A DNA stretch of 35,195 nucleotides from Bacteroidales bacterium (GTDB lineage: Bacteria > Bacteroidota > Bacteroidia > Bacteroidales > P3), in the NCBI GenBank assembly GCA_024400505.1, contig JAKSMP010000023.1, forward strand, positions 1 through 35,195, read 5' to 3'. The notes beneath the pieces were generated by a model. It saw only the letters and a program-made list of their open reading frames with translations. It did no database searches and was not told where the DNA came from. Of this stretch, positions 8,268 to 16,561 are shown one piece after another (position 1 is the first letter of the stretch; each line of letters opens with the position of its first letter). The position numbers and the translations under genes were made by a program.

Positions 8268-9452
8268 ATGGAAAAGAAAACAAATCACAGCAGCAAACCT
8301 AATACCCGTGGCAATGGCCGTCGGACAGACAGTCCTAGCCCTCGTTTCAAATCTTCTCGCCCTGGCTTCCGCAGCCAACATGACAAAGAGGATGGTGACA
8401 GTGAACGCGACGAACGTCGCCCCGTCACCCGTGGAGGCAGAACCTTCAATCATTCGGATCAGCGTCCCGCACCTCGCAAAACCAGCGAGAAATCCTTCAC
8501 CCCACGCCGTGATGGCGACGGAAATGCTGCAAATACTCCTCGTTTTGAGAACGAGAACGGCGAGCGCACCACCCGCCGAAATCATCATGGAAAGAGTCAC
8601 AGCAAGCGCACTTTTGCTTCTCGCAACGGGGAAGTAGCCGCACCGAGCACACGTAAAGGTGGAAAACGCTCGGAATCCAAACCCAAGGCTGTTCCTCAGA
8701 AGAAAGAAAAAACTCCCCCACCCACACCCAAACCCTATGATGGAACCACTCGCTTGAACAAATACATCGCCAATGCAGGCATCTGCTCTCGCCGTGAGGC
8801 CGACAAGTTGATTGCCGCAGGTGCTGTGAAGGTGAATGGAAAGATTATCACCGAAATGGGATTCCAAGTGCACGAAGGTGATGTAGTGAACTATGGTGGC
8901 GAAAGCCTCCGCAGCGAACGCAAACGCTATTTCTTACTTAACAAGCCTAAGGGCTTTATCACCACTGTTGACGATCCCCAAGAGCGCGAAACTGTGATGA
9001 TGTTGATGGATGGAGCTTGCTCTGAACGAATATACCCCGTGGGCCGTTTGGACCGCAATACAACTGGACTGCTGCTGTTCACCAACGATGGTGATTTGGC
9101 AAGAAGACTCACCCACCCTTCTACTGGTGTATACAAAATCTATCAAGTGGAACTCGACCGTCCCGTAACCCGAGAGGATATGCGGCAAATGCTCGAAGGA
9201 ATCGAGTTGGAGGACGGTCCCATCCATGTAGATGACGTGCAATATGTGCAAGCCGCCAACGACAAGCGTGTGGTGGGCGTGGAACTGCACAGCGGTAAAA
9301 ACCGCATTGTACGTCGTATATTCGAACATTTTGGATATAACGTGCATAAGTTGGACCGTGTGGTGTTTGCCGGACTCACCAAGAAGGACCTTCCCCGCGG
9401 ACGCTATCGCGAGCTGACGGAGAAAGAAGTTGGCTACTTGATGATGATTTAA
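8268..9452 (+). CDS. rluB: RsuA/RluB-family 23S/16S rRNA pseudouridine synthase with long basic N-terminal extension
   Basis: The protein isomerises a specific uridine in rRNA to pseudouridine. It has 394 residues. Residues 1 to about 155 are a low-complexity, Arg/Lys/Ser/Asn/His-rich, probably disordered tail. An S4 RNA-binding domain starts at TRLNKYIANAGICSRREA (about 160-205), followed by the catalytic domain, with catalytic Asp262 in GRLDRNTTGLLLFTNDGD. The family without the tail is about 240 residues, so the extension accounts for the extra length. Bacteroidetes homologues often have such basic tails. RluB is the likelier paralogue, but RsuA or RluE/F cannot be excluded. The next gene starts 13 bases after the stop, suggesting an operon with the RsmI-like methyltransferase. 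Confidence 0.88.
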   Translation: MEKKTNHSSKPNTRGNGRRTDSPSPRFKSSRPGFRSQHDKEDGDSERDERRPVTRGGRTFNHSDQRPAPRKTSEKSFTPRRDGDGNAANTPRFENENGERTTRRNHHGKSHSKRTFASRNGEVAAPSTRKGGKRSESKPKAVPQKKEKTPPPTPKPYDGTTRLNKYIANAGICSRREADKLIAAGAVKVNGKIITEMGFQVHEGDVVNYGGESLRSERKRYFLLNKPKGFITTVDDPQERETVMMLMDGACSERIYPVGRLDRNTTGLLLFTNDGDLARRLTHPSTGVYKIYQVELDRPVTREDMRQMLEGIELEDGPIHVDDVQYVQAANDKRVVGVELHSGKNRIVRRIFEHFGYNVHKLDRVVFAGLTKKDLPRGRYRELTEKEVGYLMMI

Positions 9453-9465
9453 AAAGAAATCGGAT

Positions 9466-10173
9466 ATGACTCCTGGCAAACTCATCCTTTTCCCTGTGCC
9501 GATAGGTGCCGAAGACATCAATGTGTCGCTGCCTGACTACAACTGCGAATTGCTGAACAGTTGCCGTACGTTTATTGTAGAAGAGTTGCGCACCGCACGC
9601 CGAAATCTGAAGCGGATGGGATATACCACCCCTATCGATGATGTGACTTTCTATGAGTTGAACGAGCACACCGATCGTACCAACATCCAGCACTATCTAG
9701 ACGCTATAAACCGCGGCGAGAACATTGGACTGATGAGCGAAGCAGGACTACCCTGCATAGCGGATCCTGGAGCCCTTATCACATCTATTGCACAAACCAG
9801 AGGCATAGAAATCATACCATTGGTGGGACCATCCAGCATCATGCTGGCCTTGATGGCATCTGGCTTCAACGGGCAATCTTTTGCTTTCCACGGCTATCCT
9901 CCCATCGATGGAGTCAAAAGAGATGCCGCTTTCAAGCGTTATGAAACAGCAGTGTATCGCGACAACCAGACTCAGATACTGATTGAAGCCCCCTATCGAA
10001 ACGACAAACTGCTGGAATATATGGCACGAAAGCTACAGCCAACTACGCGTATTTGTGTAGCCACAGATCTTACGTTGCCAACCCAATATATCCGTACCCG
10101 CCATGCTAGGCAATGGCTGACCCAACCTCCCGAACTGCACAAGCGCCCTACTATATTTCTAATATATAAGTAA
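9466..10173 (+). CDS. RsmI-family SAM-dependent methyltransferase
   Basis: A 235-residue member of the tetrapyrrole methylase superfamily, related to RsmI, which methylates the 2'-OH of C1402 in 16S rRNA. Visible signatures are an N-terminal strand LILFPVPIGAED in place of the family's TPIGN motif, SEAGLPCIADPG at 91-102 and LVGPSS at about 119-124, all parts of the SAM-binding cleft. It is shorter than E. coli RsmI (about 286 residues) and lacks its C-terminal domain. Bacteroidetes usually carry this short form as well as a canonical RsmI, so the exact target is uncertain. It lies 13 bases after the pseudouridine synthase, which fits a shared ribosome-modification role. Confidence 0.85.
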   Translation: MTPGKLILFPVPIGAEDINVSLPDYNCELLNSCRTFIVEELRTARRNLKRMGYTTPIDDVTFYELNEHTDRTNIQHYLDAINRGENIGLMSEAGLPCIADPGALITSIAQTRGIEIIPLVGPSSIMLALMASGFNGQSFAFHGYPPIDGVKRDAAFKRYETAVYRDNQTQILIEAPYRNDKLLEYMARKLQPTTRICVATDLTLPTQYIRTRHARQWLTQPPELHKRPTIFLIYK

Positions 10174-10251
10174 GGATCTCTTGTAGCAAAAGTTATTATA
10201 CTCAAAGAATAAAAATTCATATAAATATCAAACAACTAAATACTAAACATT

Positions 10252-11457
10252 ATGCAAAAATTTGATCCCGCAACCGCTATTCAGCGCCTTGATGGTCGCG
10301 ACGCAAACCGTGGTGTAAACCCCGCTATCTGCGACAGTGCTACATTCACCTTCCCTGAGGCACATCTCATGACCGACACCTTCCATGGTGAGACCGAAGG
10401 ATACTTCCTCTACAGCCGTCATTGGAATCCCTCCAACTTGGCACTCTGCCAGCGCTTGGCTGCAATGGAAGGCACCGAGGCTGCTTGGGTCACCGGTTCT
10501 GGTTTGGCTGCAATCACCAGCGCGCTCATCCACGAAGTGAAAGCTGGCGACCATATCATCAGCTCCATGACCACCTATGGCGGCACCTTCGCTTTCTTGG
10601 CCAACTATCTTCCTAAATTTGGTGTAGAGACCACTTTCGTGAACATGCAGGATCTCGACGCAGTGAAGAAAGCTCTCGCTGAACACCCCAACACCAAGGT
10701 TGTTTACACCGAGACCATGAACAATCCTCTGCTCCGCATCGCCAACGTTCCTGAAATTGCAAAGATGGCTCACGCTGCTGGTGCAAAGCTGATTGTTGAC
10801 AACACCTTCACCCCCATGATTTTCAGCCCCTGCAAACTGGGTGCCGATATCACTGTTTACTCTATGACCAAGTACATCAATGGTACTAACGACTGTGTGG
10901 CTGGTGCCATCTGCGGTTCTGCTGAGTATATCAACAGCCTTATTGACGTGAACAATGGTACTTGCATGCTCCTCGGCCCCGTGCTGGATCCCATGCGCAG
11001 TGCTTCCATTAACAAGAACCTCCACACCCTCCATATCCGCATGAAGAAACACAGCGAGAACGCAATGTATCTTGCTAATCGTTTCAAAGAGGTTGGTTTC
11101 AAATACAATTACCCCGGCCTGCCCGAGCATCCTGACCACGAGCTCTTCAAGAGCATGATGAACGAAGGCTATGGTTTCGGCGGTATGATTTCCATCGACA
11201 TGGGCACTGCTGATCGCGCAAGCAAAATCATGGAATGCATGCAGGATAAAGGCGTGGGTTACCTCGCAGTTTCTCTCGGCTACTTCAAGACCCTCTTCAG
11301 CAACTCTGGTAAGAGCACCAGTTCTGAGGTCCCCGAAGACATCCAGAAGGAAATGGGCATGAGCGAAGGCCTTATCCGCTTCTCCATGGGTCTCGACAAC
11401 GATATCGAAGCCACCTTCCAGCTGATTAAAGAAAGCGTAGATGCTTTCAACAAATAA
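10252..11457 (+). CDS. Cys/Met-metabolism PLP-dependent enzyme (gamma-lyase or transsulfuration type)
   Basis: A 401-residue cytoplasmic PLP enzyme of the cystathionine gamma-synthase/methionine gamma-lyase superfamily. The cofactor lysine is Lys207 in SMTKYINGTND; the phosphate-binding GSGLAAI and the VDNTFTP stretch with the ring-binding Asp are also present. The active-site cysteine that characterises methionine gamma-lyase (in YGCTF) is replaced by Gly111 (YGGTF). Assignment as methionine gamma-lyase is therefore doubtful, and O-acetylhomoserine sulfhydrylase or cystathionine-type chemistry is equally possible. It is transcribed alone, 78 bases after the previous gene, and closes with a strong hairpin terminator. 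Codon use looks strongly optimised towards C-ending codons, as in highly expressed genes. Confidence 0.85.
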   Translation: MQKFDPATAIQRLDGRDANRGVNPAICDSATFTFPEAHLMTDTFHGETEGYFLYSRHWNPSNLALCQRLAAMEGTEAAWVTGSGLAAITSALIHEVKAGDHIISSMTTYGGTFAFLANYLPKFGVETTFVNMQDLDAVKKALAEHPNTKVVYTETMNNPLLRIANVPEIAKMAHAAGAKLIVDNTFTPMIFSPCKLGADITVYSMTKYINGTNDCVAGAICGSAEYINSLIDVNNGTCMLLGPVLDPMRSASINKNLHTLHIRMKKHSENAMYLANRFKEVGFKYNYPGLPEHPDHELFKSMMNEGYGFGGMISIDMGTADRASKIMECMQDKGVGYLAVSLGYFKTLFSNSGKSTSSEVPEDIQKEMGMSEGLIRFSMGLDNDIEATFQLIKESVDAFNK

Positions 11458-11478
11458 TGTCAAACAAAGACATCAATA

Positions 11479-11510
11479 AAAAACAGCCGCTCAAATGGGC
11501 GGCTGTTTTT
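11479..11510. terminator. Bidirectional intrinsic terminator
   Basis: A 12-bp perfect stem (aaaaacagccgc at 11479-11490 with gcggctgttttt at 11499-11510) around an 8-base loop. Both strands end in a T run. It lies between the PLP enzyme gene (plus) and the convergent phosphatase gene (minus) and can serve both. Confidence 0.92.
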
Positions 11511-11530
11511 ATATGAACAACAGCTGTTAA

Positions 11531-12691
11531 TCACACATACAAAAGCGTCACCTCCTTGCCCATGATGCGAAGATTGGCAGCAATGGATTCTACCAGTTTC
11601 AATTTCATTGTGATATCAATATCCAACCCTTGATGAGCTTCGTTGACACTTTGACCAACAAAGAAATGAACATGGGTAGATTGTTCAAACAGAATATCTG
11701 CCAACAAAGATGCGCCATCTCGCTGAGTATAGGTTTTCGGGGTAAGATCGGAAATGGAGATATATTTACGTGACAACTCTAGCAGTCTGCGCAAGGTGAT
11801 TACACCTTCAGTCACTAAGTCAATACCCTTGATATAACCAATAGGCGGTATTTCACGATCAGGAAATTCCAATGAGGTCTTGAGTCGTTCGCCCATGTGG
11901 CGTGCCAATATTTGCGAACTGGTTCCGCCACAAACCACTTTCTTGCCAGGACCCTCTAAGTATCGAGCCACATGAGCCTCATCCTGTTCTTTGTTGACAG
12001 GAGGACCCACCATCACATTCACATCCAACCGACGACGAATGCGCACAGCAGCCACAGTGGTGTCATCAGAAGGCATACCTTCATAAATCTCATTACAGGC
12101 TGAAGCCAGCACACAAGCCGCTGCTCGGGCGGAGTGATCTGCAGTAAGATGATTGTTGAGATATTCTTTAATTTTTTCTCTGGGCCAGCCAAAATTCAGA
12201 ATCATACCGATTCCGGCATGCACAGTGCCGTCACTCATCACCAGCACAATATCACCTTCCTCCAAGTTGAGCTTACTCTTAAACACAGTACGGCCACAAA
12301 CCTCGATTGCCTCTCGATCAAAATCCATTGCTTCTCCGTGATGGTAATAAATGGCTTCGGGATTGTCGAATTCAAAGAGATACCCCTCACCCTGACGGTT
12401 GACATGCACAACAGAGAACGTGGAGTATGCCACCCCTCGAACCTTGCAAACAGGCAAAGTTTCGATGATGGTGGATACACATTCCACTATATCAATGTCA
12501 TTGGACACCATGGTGCATAGAATTTTGGAGGTGAGGGTAGATAGAATGCTGGCTTTCACGCCACTACCCAAACCATCGGCAAGTACCAAGGTGGTATAAT
12601 CGCCATCCACGCAGCTCTCTACATGGTCGCCGCACAACTCCTCGCCTACATGGTTGAGGGATGTGTATCCAGTTTCAAGACATAGTTCCAT
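11531..12691 (-). CDS. SpoIIE/PP2C-type phosphatase linked to sensory hydrogenase
   Basis: A 386-residue protein, counted from the ATG at 12691, one base after the stop of the upstream gene (TAA-T-ATG). A GTG at 12715 would add eight residues by overlapping that gene. Residues 1 to about 210 form a SpoIIE-like phosphatase domain with GDHVES at 21-26, LADGLGSG at 37-44, MSDGTVHAG around Asp154 and PSDDTTV near 200. The remaining roughly 175 residues form a second domain with a GPPVNKEQDE stretch and a CGGTSSQI segment that I cannot name. Phosphatases of this type commonly follow PAS-bearing group C [FeFe]-hydrogenase-like sensors. Here it is the third gene of such an operon and is probably the output module. 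Confidence 0.85.
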   Translation of the reverse strand: MELCLETGYTSLNHVGEELCGDHVESCVDGDYTTLVLADGLGSGVKASILSTLTSKILCTMVSNDIDIVECVSTIIETLPVCKVRGVAYSTFSVVHVNRQGEGYLFEFDNPEAIYYHHGEAMDFDREAIEVCGRTVFKSKLNLEEGDIVLVMSDGTVHAGIGMILNFGWPREKIKEYLNNHLTADHSARAAACVLASACNEIYEGMPSDDTTVAAVRIRRRLDVNVMVGPPVNKEQDEAHVARYLEGPGKKVVCGGTSSQILARHMGERLKTSLEFPDREIPPIGYIKGIDLVTEGVITLRRLLELSRKYISISDLTPKTYTQRDGASLLADILFEQSTHVHFFVGQSVNEAHQGLDIDITMKLKLVESIAANLRIMGKEVTLLYV

Positions 12692-12692
12692 A

Positions 12693-14435
12693 TTACTTAT
12701 CCTCTCTTTGTCCACCTTCTTGCTGCAACATTTTCTTCAGATTGAGCAGAGCCACCTTAGTCTCTGCAGTGGTTTCGCCCAAAAGAGAAGCAATTTCTTG
12801 TGCCACTCGCATTTGCTTCATAATCACTTTATCAGTGGTTTCGATAGTCTCAGCACGCAGGTGTTCGAGCTTTTTCTCATAACTTACTTTATCGGTCACA
12901 TCCTTCATTTGACCAAAAAGGATTTGTTGATCCTTCAGATAGCAGATGGTAATATCAACATATCGATGTGTGCCTGAAATGAACTGGCGATGAACTTCCA
13001 AATTTTTCTGCTGAGAATAAGCCAAAAAGAAATCCAACGAAGAGAAATAGTCATTCAGAGGCCTATGAATGAACTTGTTTGGATTGCCACTCATGCCCAG
13101 CATTTCCATAGCTGTAGCATTGGCATCCACAATGTCCAAATCACCATCAACCAGAATGATACCTTCCGGGCTATTGTGCACAATCTCCACGGCCAGCGAC
13201 TCAGCTTTTTTACGCATATAAGGCAGACACATCTCCACATCGGCATAACCATTGATTACTGCCCAAGCTTTTGCTCTACAGGTACGATAACCGCAGGCAG
13301 AGCAGTTGAGTTCATCCTCTGGGGTGAACTTGTTCATCTTGCGGAGCACTTCTTCAATCTCGCTGGGACTGGCTTTACGGCTGCTGTTAAATATTTGAGG
13401 ATACTGATGTTCGAAACTCACAGTGGTAGTTTCGGGCTGATGAGCTTGTGGGAATTTTGCTTGCTGATTATCAACATAGCTTGCCAATTCAATTTTGGCT
13501 TTAGTTACACCACCCTGGGGCAGACGAGTACAAGGGCCATTGATGCAACCATCAGCACAAAGGTTCATCTCAATAAACACACCTTCGTAGTTTTCAATAT
13601 TTTCAAGCACCTCCATACACCGTTTGGCTCCATCCACGGCCATGTAGAGATAGCCTTGTGGGAGCGTTGAGAAAGAGCCGATTACACCGCTGGTAATAGG
13701 GTAACCTTTGGCTCGTGAGGTGATAAATGAGTCGGATTCGGAATTAATCTGAGGGAAAGGAACTTCAACATCTCCCCATTTGATGGCATGCGTTAGGTTC
13801 TCGCACTCCAATTCTGAAAACGTAAGAACAGCCGAAATCTCGCCGCTATTGGTGGCTTCGCGTTTCTTGGCCAGGCATGGACCTATGAAAACAATTTGGG
13901 CATCGGGGTGTTCCTCATGCAACAGGCGAGCATGAGCCAACATTGGAGACGCAACTGGTGCTAGATAAGGCAGAGCCTGGGGAAAATACTCTTGTATCAA
14001 CCTGTTGGCACCCGGGCAACAAGAAGTGATGAAGTTCTTCATCTTGCCCGTTTTGAGGATTTTGTCATATTCACGAGTCACCCATTCAGCACCACGGGCA
14101 GTTTCTTCGGCATCAAAGAACCCCAAGTTTTTCAACAATTGTTTGATGGGTGTAAAATCATTGAGACCAAAACTAGAGATGAAAGATGGAGCCACACTTG
14201 CAATCACTTTTTTGCCTTCAGCAATCATGCGTTGCACCTTGGGTAGGTCGCCATGCACAATCTTGGCATTTTGAGGGCAAACATGCATGCAATGTCCGCA
14301 GAGAATACAACGATCATCGATAATCTGGGCATGTCCTTCGGCAAAACTAATGGCTTTAACCGGACATTCGCGCAAACAACGATAGCAGTCCTTACACTGC
14401 ACTCGCTTAAATTCAAGATATTGAGAAATGGCCAT
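12693..14435 (-). CDS. hydS: Sensory [FeFe]-hydrogenase-like protein with PAS domain (HydS, group C type)
   Basis: A 580-residue cytoplasmic protein, counted from the ATG at 14435; upstream ATGs at 14468 and 14486 would place coding sequence across a strong hairpin. Residues 10-58 carry two 4Fe-4S motifs (Cys14/17/20/24 and Cys43/46/49/53). The hydrogenase large-subunit domain spans about 75-310 and retains H-cluster cysteines: TSCCPG at 137-142, GPC at 185-187, and Cys293/Cys297 in LCADGC. A further cluster motif follows (Cys378, 381, 386, 403), then a PAS domain at about 415-520 and a C-terminal helix. PAS domains are absent from catalytic hydrogenases. Together with the phosphatase neighbour this points to H2 or redox sensing rather than turnover. 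No catalytic hydrogenase or maturase gene is in the window. Confidence 0.88.
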   Translation of the reverse strand: MAISQYLEFKRVQCKDCYRCLRECPVKAISFAEGHAQIIDDRCILCGHCMHVCPQNAKIVHGDLPKVQRMIAEGKKVIASVAPSFISSFGLNDFTPIKQLLKNLGFFDAEETARGAEWVTREYDKILKTGKMKNFITSCCPGANRLIQEYFPQALPYLAPVASPMLAHARLLHEEHPDAQIVFIGPCLAKKREATNSGEISAVLTFSELECENLTHAIKWGDVEVPFPQINSESDSFITSRAKGYPITSGVIGSFSTLPQGYLYMAVDGAKRCMEVLENIENYEGVFIEMNLCADGCINGPCTRLPQGGVTKAKIELASYVDNQQAKFPQAHQPETTTVSFEHQYPQIFNSSRKASPSEIEEVLRKMNKFTPEDELNCSACGYRTCRAKAWAVINGYADVEMCLPYMRKKAESLAVEIVHNSPEGIILVDGDLDIVDANATAMEMLGMSGNPNKFIHRPLNDYFSSLDFFLAYSQQKNLEVHRQFISGTHRYVDITICYLKDQQILFGQMKDVTDKVSYEKKLEHLRAETIETTDKVIMKQMRVAQEIASLLGETTAETKVALLNLKKMLQQEGGQREDK

Positions 14436-14453
14436 TTGACTAGATAGCGAAAA

Positions 14454-14479
14454 GTGGGTTCTCAACATAGAGAGCCCAC
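14454..14479 (-). terminator. Hairpin (attenuator-like) between NuoE-like gene and hydS
   Basis: A 10-bp stem with one mismatch, 14454-14463 with 14470-14479, around a 6-base loop. On the minus strand it is followed by TTTT. It lies after the NuoE-like stop and just before the preferred hydS start at 14435, so it could partly terminate or attenuate transcription into hydS, or stabilise the upstream message. Confidence 0.55.
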
Positions 14480-14511
14480 CTATCATATAATATTTTGGAA
14501 ATTCTTAGAAA

Positions 14512-14811
14512 TTATTTTAGCAAAGGAAGGACATGCTCAACAAAGATTGCTTCGGCATTCTCAGCAGTGACCTGATGCAACAGAAGACCGTCCTCGATAG
14601 GAGTAGCTGCAGGTGTTTCCTGGGGATGCTTGTCGCCAAATTCTTCGGCAAGCACCGACACACCCTTTGCACAATTACCCACGCAGAAGCAAGCTTGCAA
14701 CTCAATTGCATCCTCTACTTCGTATTTTTTCAAGAGGCCTTTCAGGGATTCAACCACATCATAAGACCCTTTCAGATGGCAAGAACTGCCAACGCATACT
14801 TTGATAATCAT
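14512..14811 (-). CDS. NuoE-like thioredoxin-fold [2Fe-2S] ferredoxin
   Basis: A 99-residue protein of the thioredoxin-like [2Fe-2S] family, related to NuoE and HydA-associated small subunits. Cluster ligands are arranged as Cys6-x4-Cys11 and Cys43-x3-Cys47, with an extra Cys41 (ACFCVGNC). It lacks the N-terminal helical bundle of full NuoE (about 160 residues). It is the first gene of the minus-strand operon, with a predicted promoter at 14848-14855. It probably passes electrons to or from the hydrogenase-like sensor encoded next. The partner is inferred from gene order only. Confidence 0.88.
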   Translation of the reverse strand: MIIKVCVGSSCHLKGSYDVVESLKGLLKKYEVEDAIELQACFCVGNCAKGVSVLAEEFGDKHPQETPAATPIEDGLLLHQVTAENAEAIFVEHVLPLLK

Positions 14812-14847
14812 ATATTTATAAATTTAGTTTTACTTACTATAAAAAAG

Positions 14848-14855
14848 CAAAGATA
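14848..14855 (-). promoter_or_regulatory. Predicted -7 box of the NuoE-like/hydS/phosphatase operon
   Basis: On the minus strand the sequence reads TATCTTTG, an exact TAnnTTTG match, 37 bases before the start of the NuoE-like gene. A -33 box is not clear. Confidence 0.6.
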
Positions 14856-15050
14856 CATTTTTTTTCTCAATGTAACACATATTTTTTCAAATATGACTAT
14901 AAAAAGCATGTATTCTGGAAACAATAGCAACATCACCCCTGCAAGAATTAACAGTAGTAGAATACTAAGAAACAGATAAAGGAAACAATAACACAAGTAT
15001 TGGAGAAAAACCAATTGCATCTTAATTATTAATAATATAAAAAAAAGTCG

Positions 15051-15058
15051 TATCTTTG
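15051..15058 (+). promoter_or_regulatory. Predicted -7 box of the WG-repeat gene
   Basis: tatctttg, an exact TAnnTTTG match, followed by gcaa and the ATG 20 bases later. It sits in the 267-base divergent gap shared with the minus-strand hydrogenase-sensor operon. Confidence 0.65.
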
Positions 15059-15078
15059 CAATCTGAAAAAATAGTACT

Positions 15079-16452
15079 ATGAGAAAATACATCTTTATCT
15101 TAACCACCTTTTGCATGCTGACAGGCAGTGCTTTAGCTCAAACTTTGGCATTCGATGACATCAGCATGAAGTACGGCTACAAAAACAGCAATGGTATCTG
15201 GCAAATTGCACCCAAGTATCAAGTGGCCTTTGCATTCCAACATCTCAATAGAAAATTTGCAGTAGTCAAATATGATGGCCGCTGGGGCTGCATTGACGAA
15301 CAAGGCAACATGATTGTGCGCAATATCTTCCGCACACAAGAAGAAGCCCAAGACGCCGGTGACCAATGGTACACTGCCGAAGAGCCTGGCAAATGGATTT
15401 ACCCTGCCGAAAATCCCGCTGACCATAAATGGGGATATGTAAACTACTACGGCCAATGGAAATACGAACCCGCATACGAGGGTGCTGGCAAGTATTTTGG
15501 CACTGACCCCATGAGTTTTGCTGCTGTGAAGCAAGACGGCCGCTGGGGCTGTATCGATGCCAAAGGCATTTTGATTATCAACAACATTTTTGAATCGCAA
15601 GAGGATGCTGAAGAAGCTGGTCGTCAATGGATTGTTGGCCGCCACTACGACACTTGGCGCATCGCAGTCACCAACCCCAAGAACCCCAACCAATGGGGCA
15701 TTGTGAACTATTTGGGTCGCTGGGTTGTTCAGCCCCAATATGCAATGGTACGCCAATTTGCAGGTGAGCACAATTATATCTATACCCAAGCACTGAAAGG
15801 TGGCCGCTGGGGAAACATCGACCGCAATGGCAATGTAATCAGCGACTTCATCTTCAGCAAGGAGAGCGACTGTGTATATGCTCTATCACAAATCGAACAC
15901 GGACGCGACTTAGATGCTTGGCGTCTGCCTGAAATGAGAACCGACACCGCCCTCTGGGGTTGGGTGAAACCCGATGGCAGCTGGGCTATTGCTCCTACCT
16001 ACCTTGAAGTAAGCAATTTCCCCAACGATACCGGACTCTTTGCCACAGCCAAATGCGAAAATGGTCTTTGGGCAAGTATCCATGAAGACGGCAGACTCCT
16101 CTCACGCCCTGTTTTCATCCTTTCTAGCGAAGCTGCAAAAGCAGGCAAAGAATGGGACGACAACGAGAAAGGCATTGAAGAAGCAGAACTCGGGCACTGG
16201 CTCTGGCCTATCCAAGAGGCTACTGGACACTGGGGCTATGTCGATTTTGAAGGCAACTGGGTTATCCTCCCCCGCTTAGAGGATGCGAAACCTTTCATCA
16301 ACACCTGGAACAACCGCGTGGCTCCTGCTAAACAAGAGGGACGTTGGGGATGCATCGACCACACTGGCCAATTTGTAGTAAAACCCATTTACAACAACTC
16401 AGCAGATGCATACGTGGCTGCTCGCCAATGGGGCGGCAAAAAGAAATTCTAG
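15079..16452 (+). CDS. Exported WG-repeat protein with five tandem blocks
   Basis: A 457-residue protein with a clear signal peptide (MRKYIFILTTFCMLTGSALA, cleavage after ALA), so it is exported to the periplasm or cell surface. The mature part consists of WG (KWG) beta-repeat units. Two motif types alternate in five blocks of about 88 residues. One type has a Gly-Tyr or Gly-Trp strand (near residues 32, 118, 206, 293, 385). The other has an RWGCID-like strand (near 69, 156, 244, 331, 423). Three of the blocks carry a helix-like linker rich in Glu and Ala (TQEEAQDAGDQW, SQEDAEEAGRQW, SSEAAKAGKEW). WG-repeat proteins are thought to be binding or scaffold proteins; no ligand can be named. The gene has its own promoter and ends 110 bases before pyrC. 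Confidence 0.88.
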   Translation: MRKYIFILTTFCMLTGSALAQTLAFDDISMKYGYKNSNGIWQIAPKYQVAFAFQHLNRKFAVVKYDGRWGCIDEQGNMIVRNIFRTQEEAQDAGDQWYTAEEPGKWIYPAENPADHKWGYVNYYGQWKYEPAYEGAGKYFGTDPMSFAAVKQDGRWGCIDAKGILIINNIFESQEDAEEAGRQWIVGRHYDTWRIAVTNPKNPNQWGIVNYLGRWVVQPQYAMVRQFAGEHNYIYTQALKGGRWGNIDRNGNVISDFIFSKESDCVYALSQIEHGRDLDAWRLPEMRTDTALWGWVKPDGSWAIAPTYLEVSNFPNDTGLFATAKCENGLWASIHEDGRLLSRPVFILSSEAAKAGKEWDDNEKGIEEAELGHWLWPIQEATGHWGYVDFEGNWVILPRLEDAKPFINTWNNRVAPAKQEGRWGCIDHTGQFVVKPIYNNSADAYVAARQWGGKKKF

Positions 16453-16476
16453 TCAAAATAGAATCTGAAAAAGAGC

Positions 16477-16509
16477 AAGGGAGCGATGATACCAACAATT
16501 CGTTCCCTT
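16477..16509 (+). terminator. Hairpin between WG-repeat gene and pyrC
   Basis: aagggagcga at 16477-16486 pairs with tcgttccctt at 16500-16509 (ten pairs, one G-U) around a 13-base loop. No T run follows, so it may be a weak terminator, a processing site or a leader structure of pyrC. Confidence 0.35.
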
Positions 16510-16561
16510 CATTCTCAAATCACAATTATCGTATTTACTTTCATTGTAATTCAATTTCAAC

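Noticed and set aside
10243-11463. Long minus-strand open frame opposite the PLP enzyme gene
   Set aside because: The plus-strand product has clear PLP-enzyme motifs. The antisense frame is His/Val/Ala-rich in the way typical of antisense shadows of G/C-biased codons.
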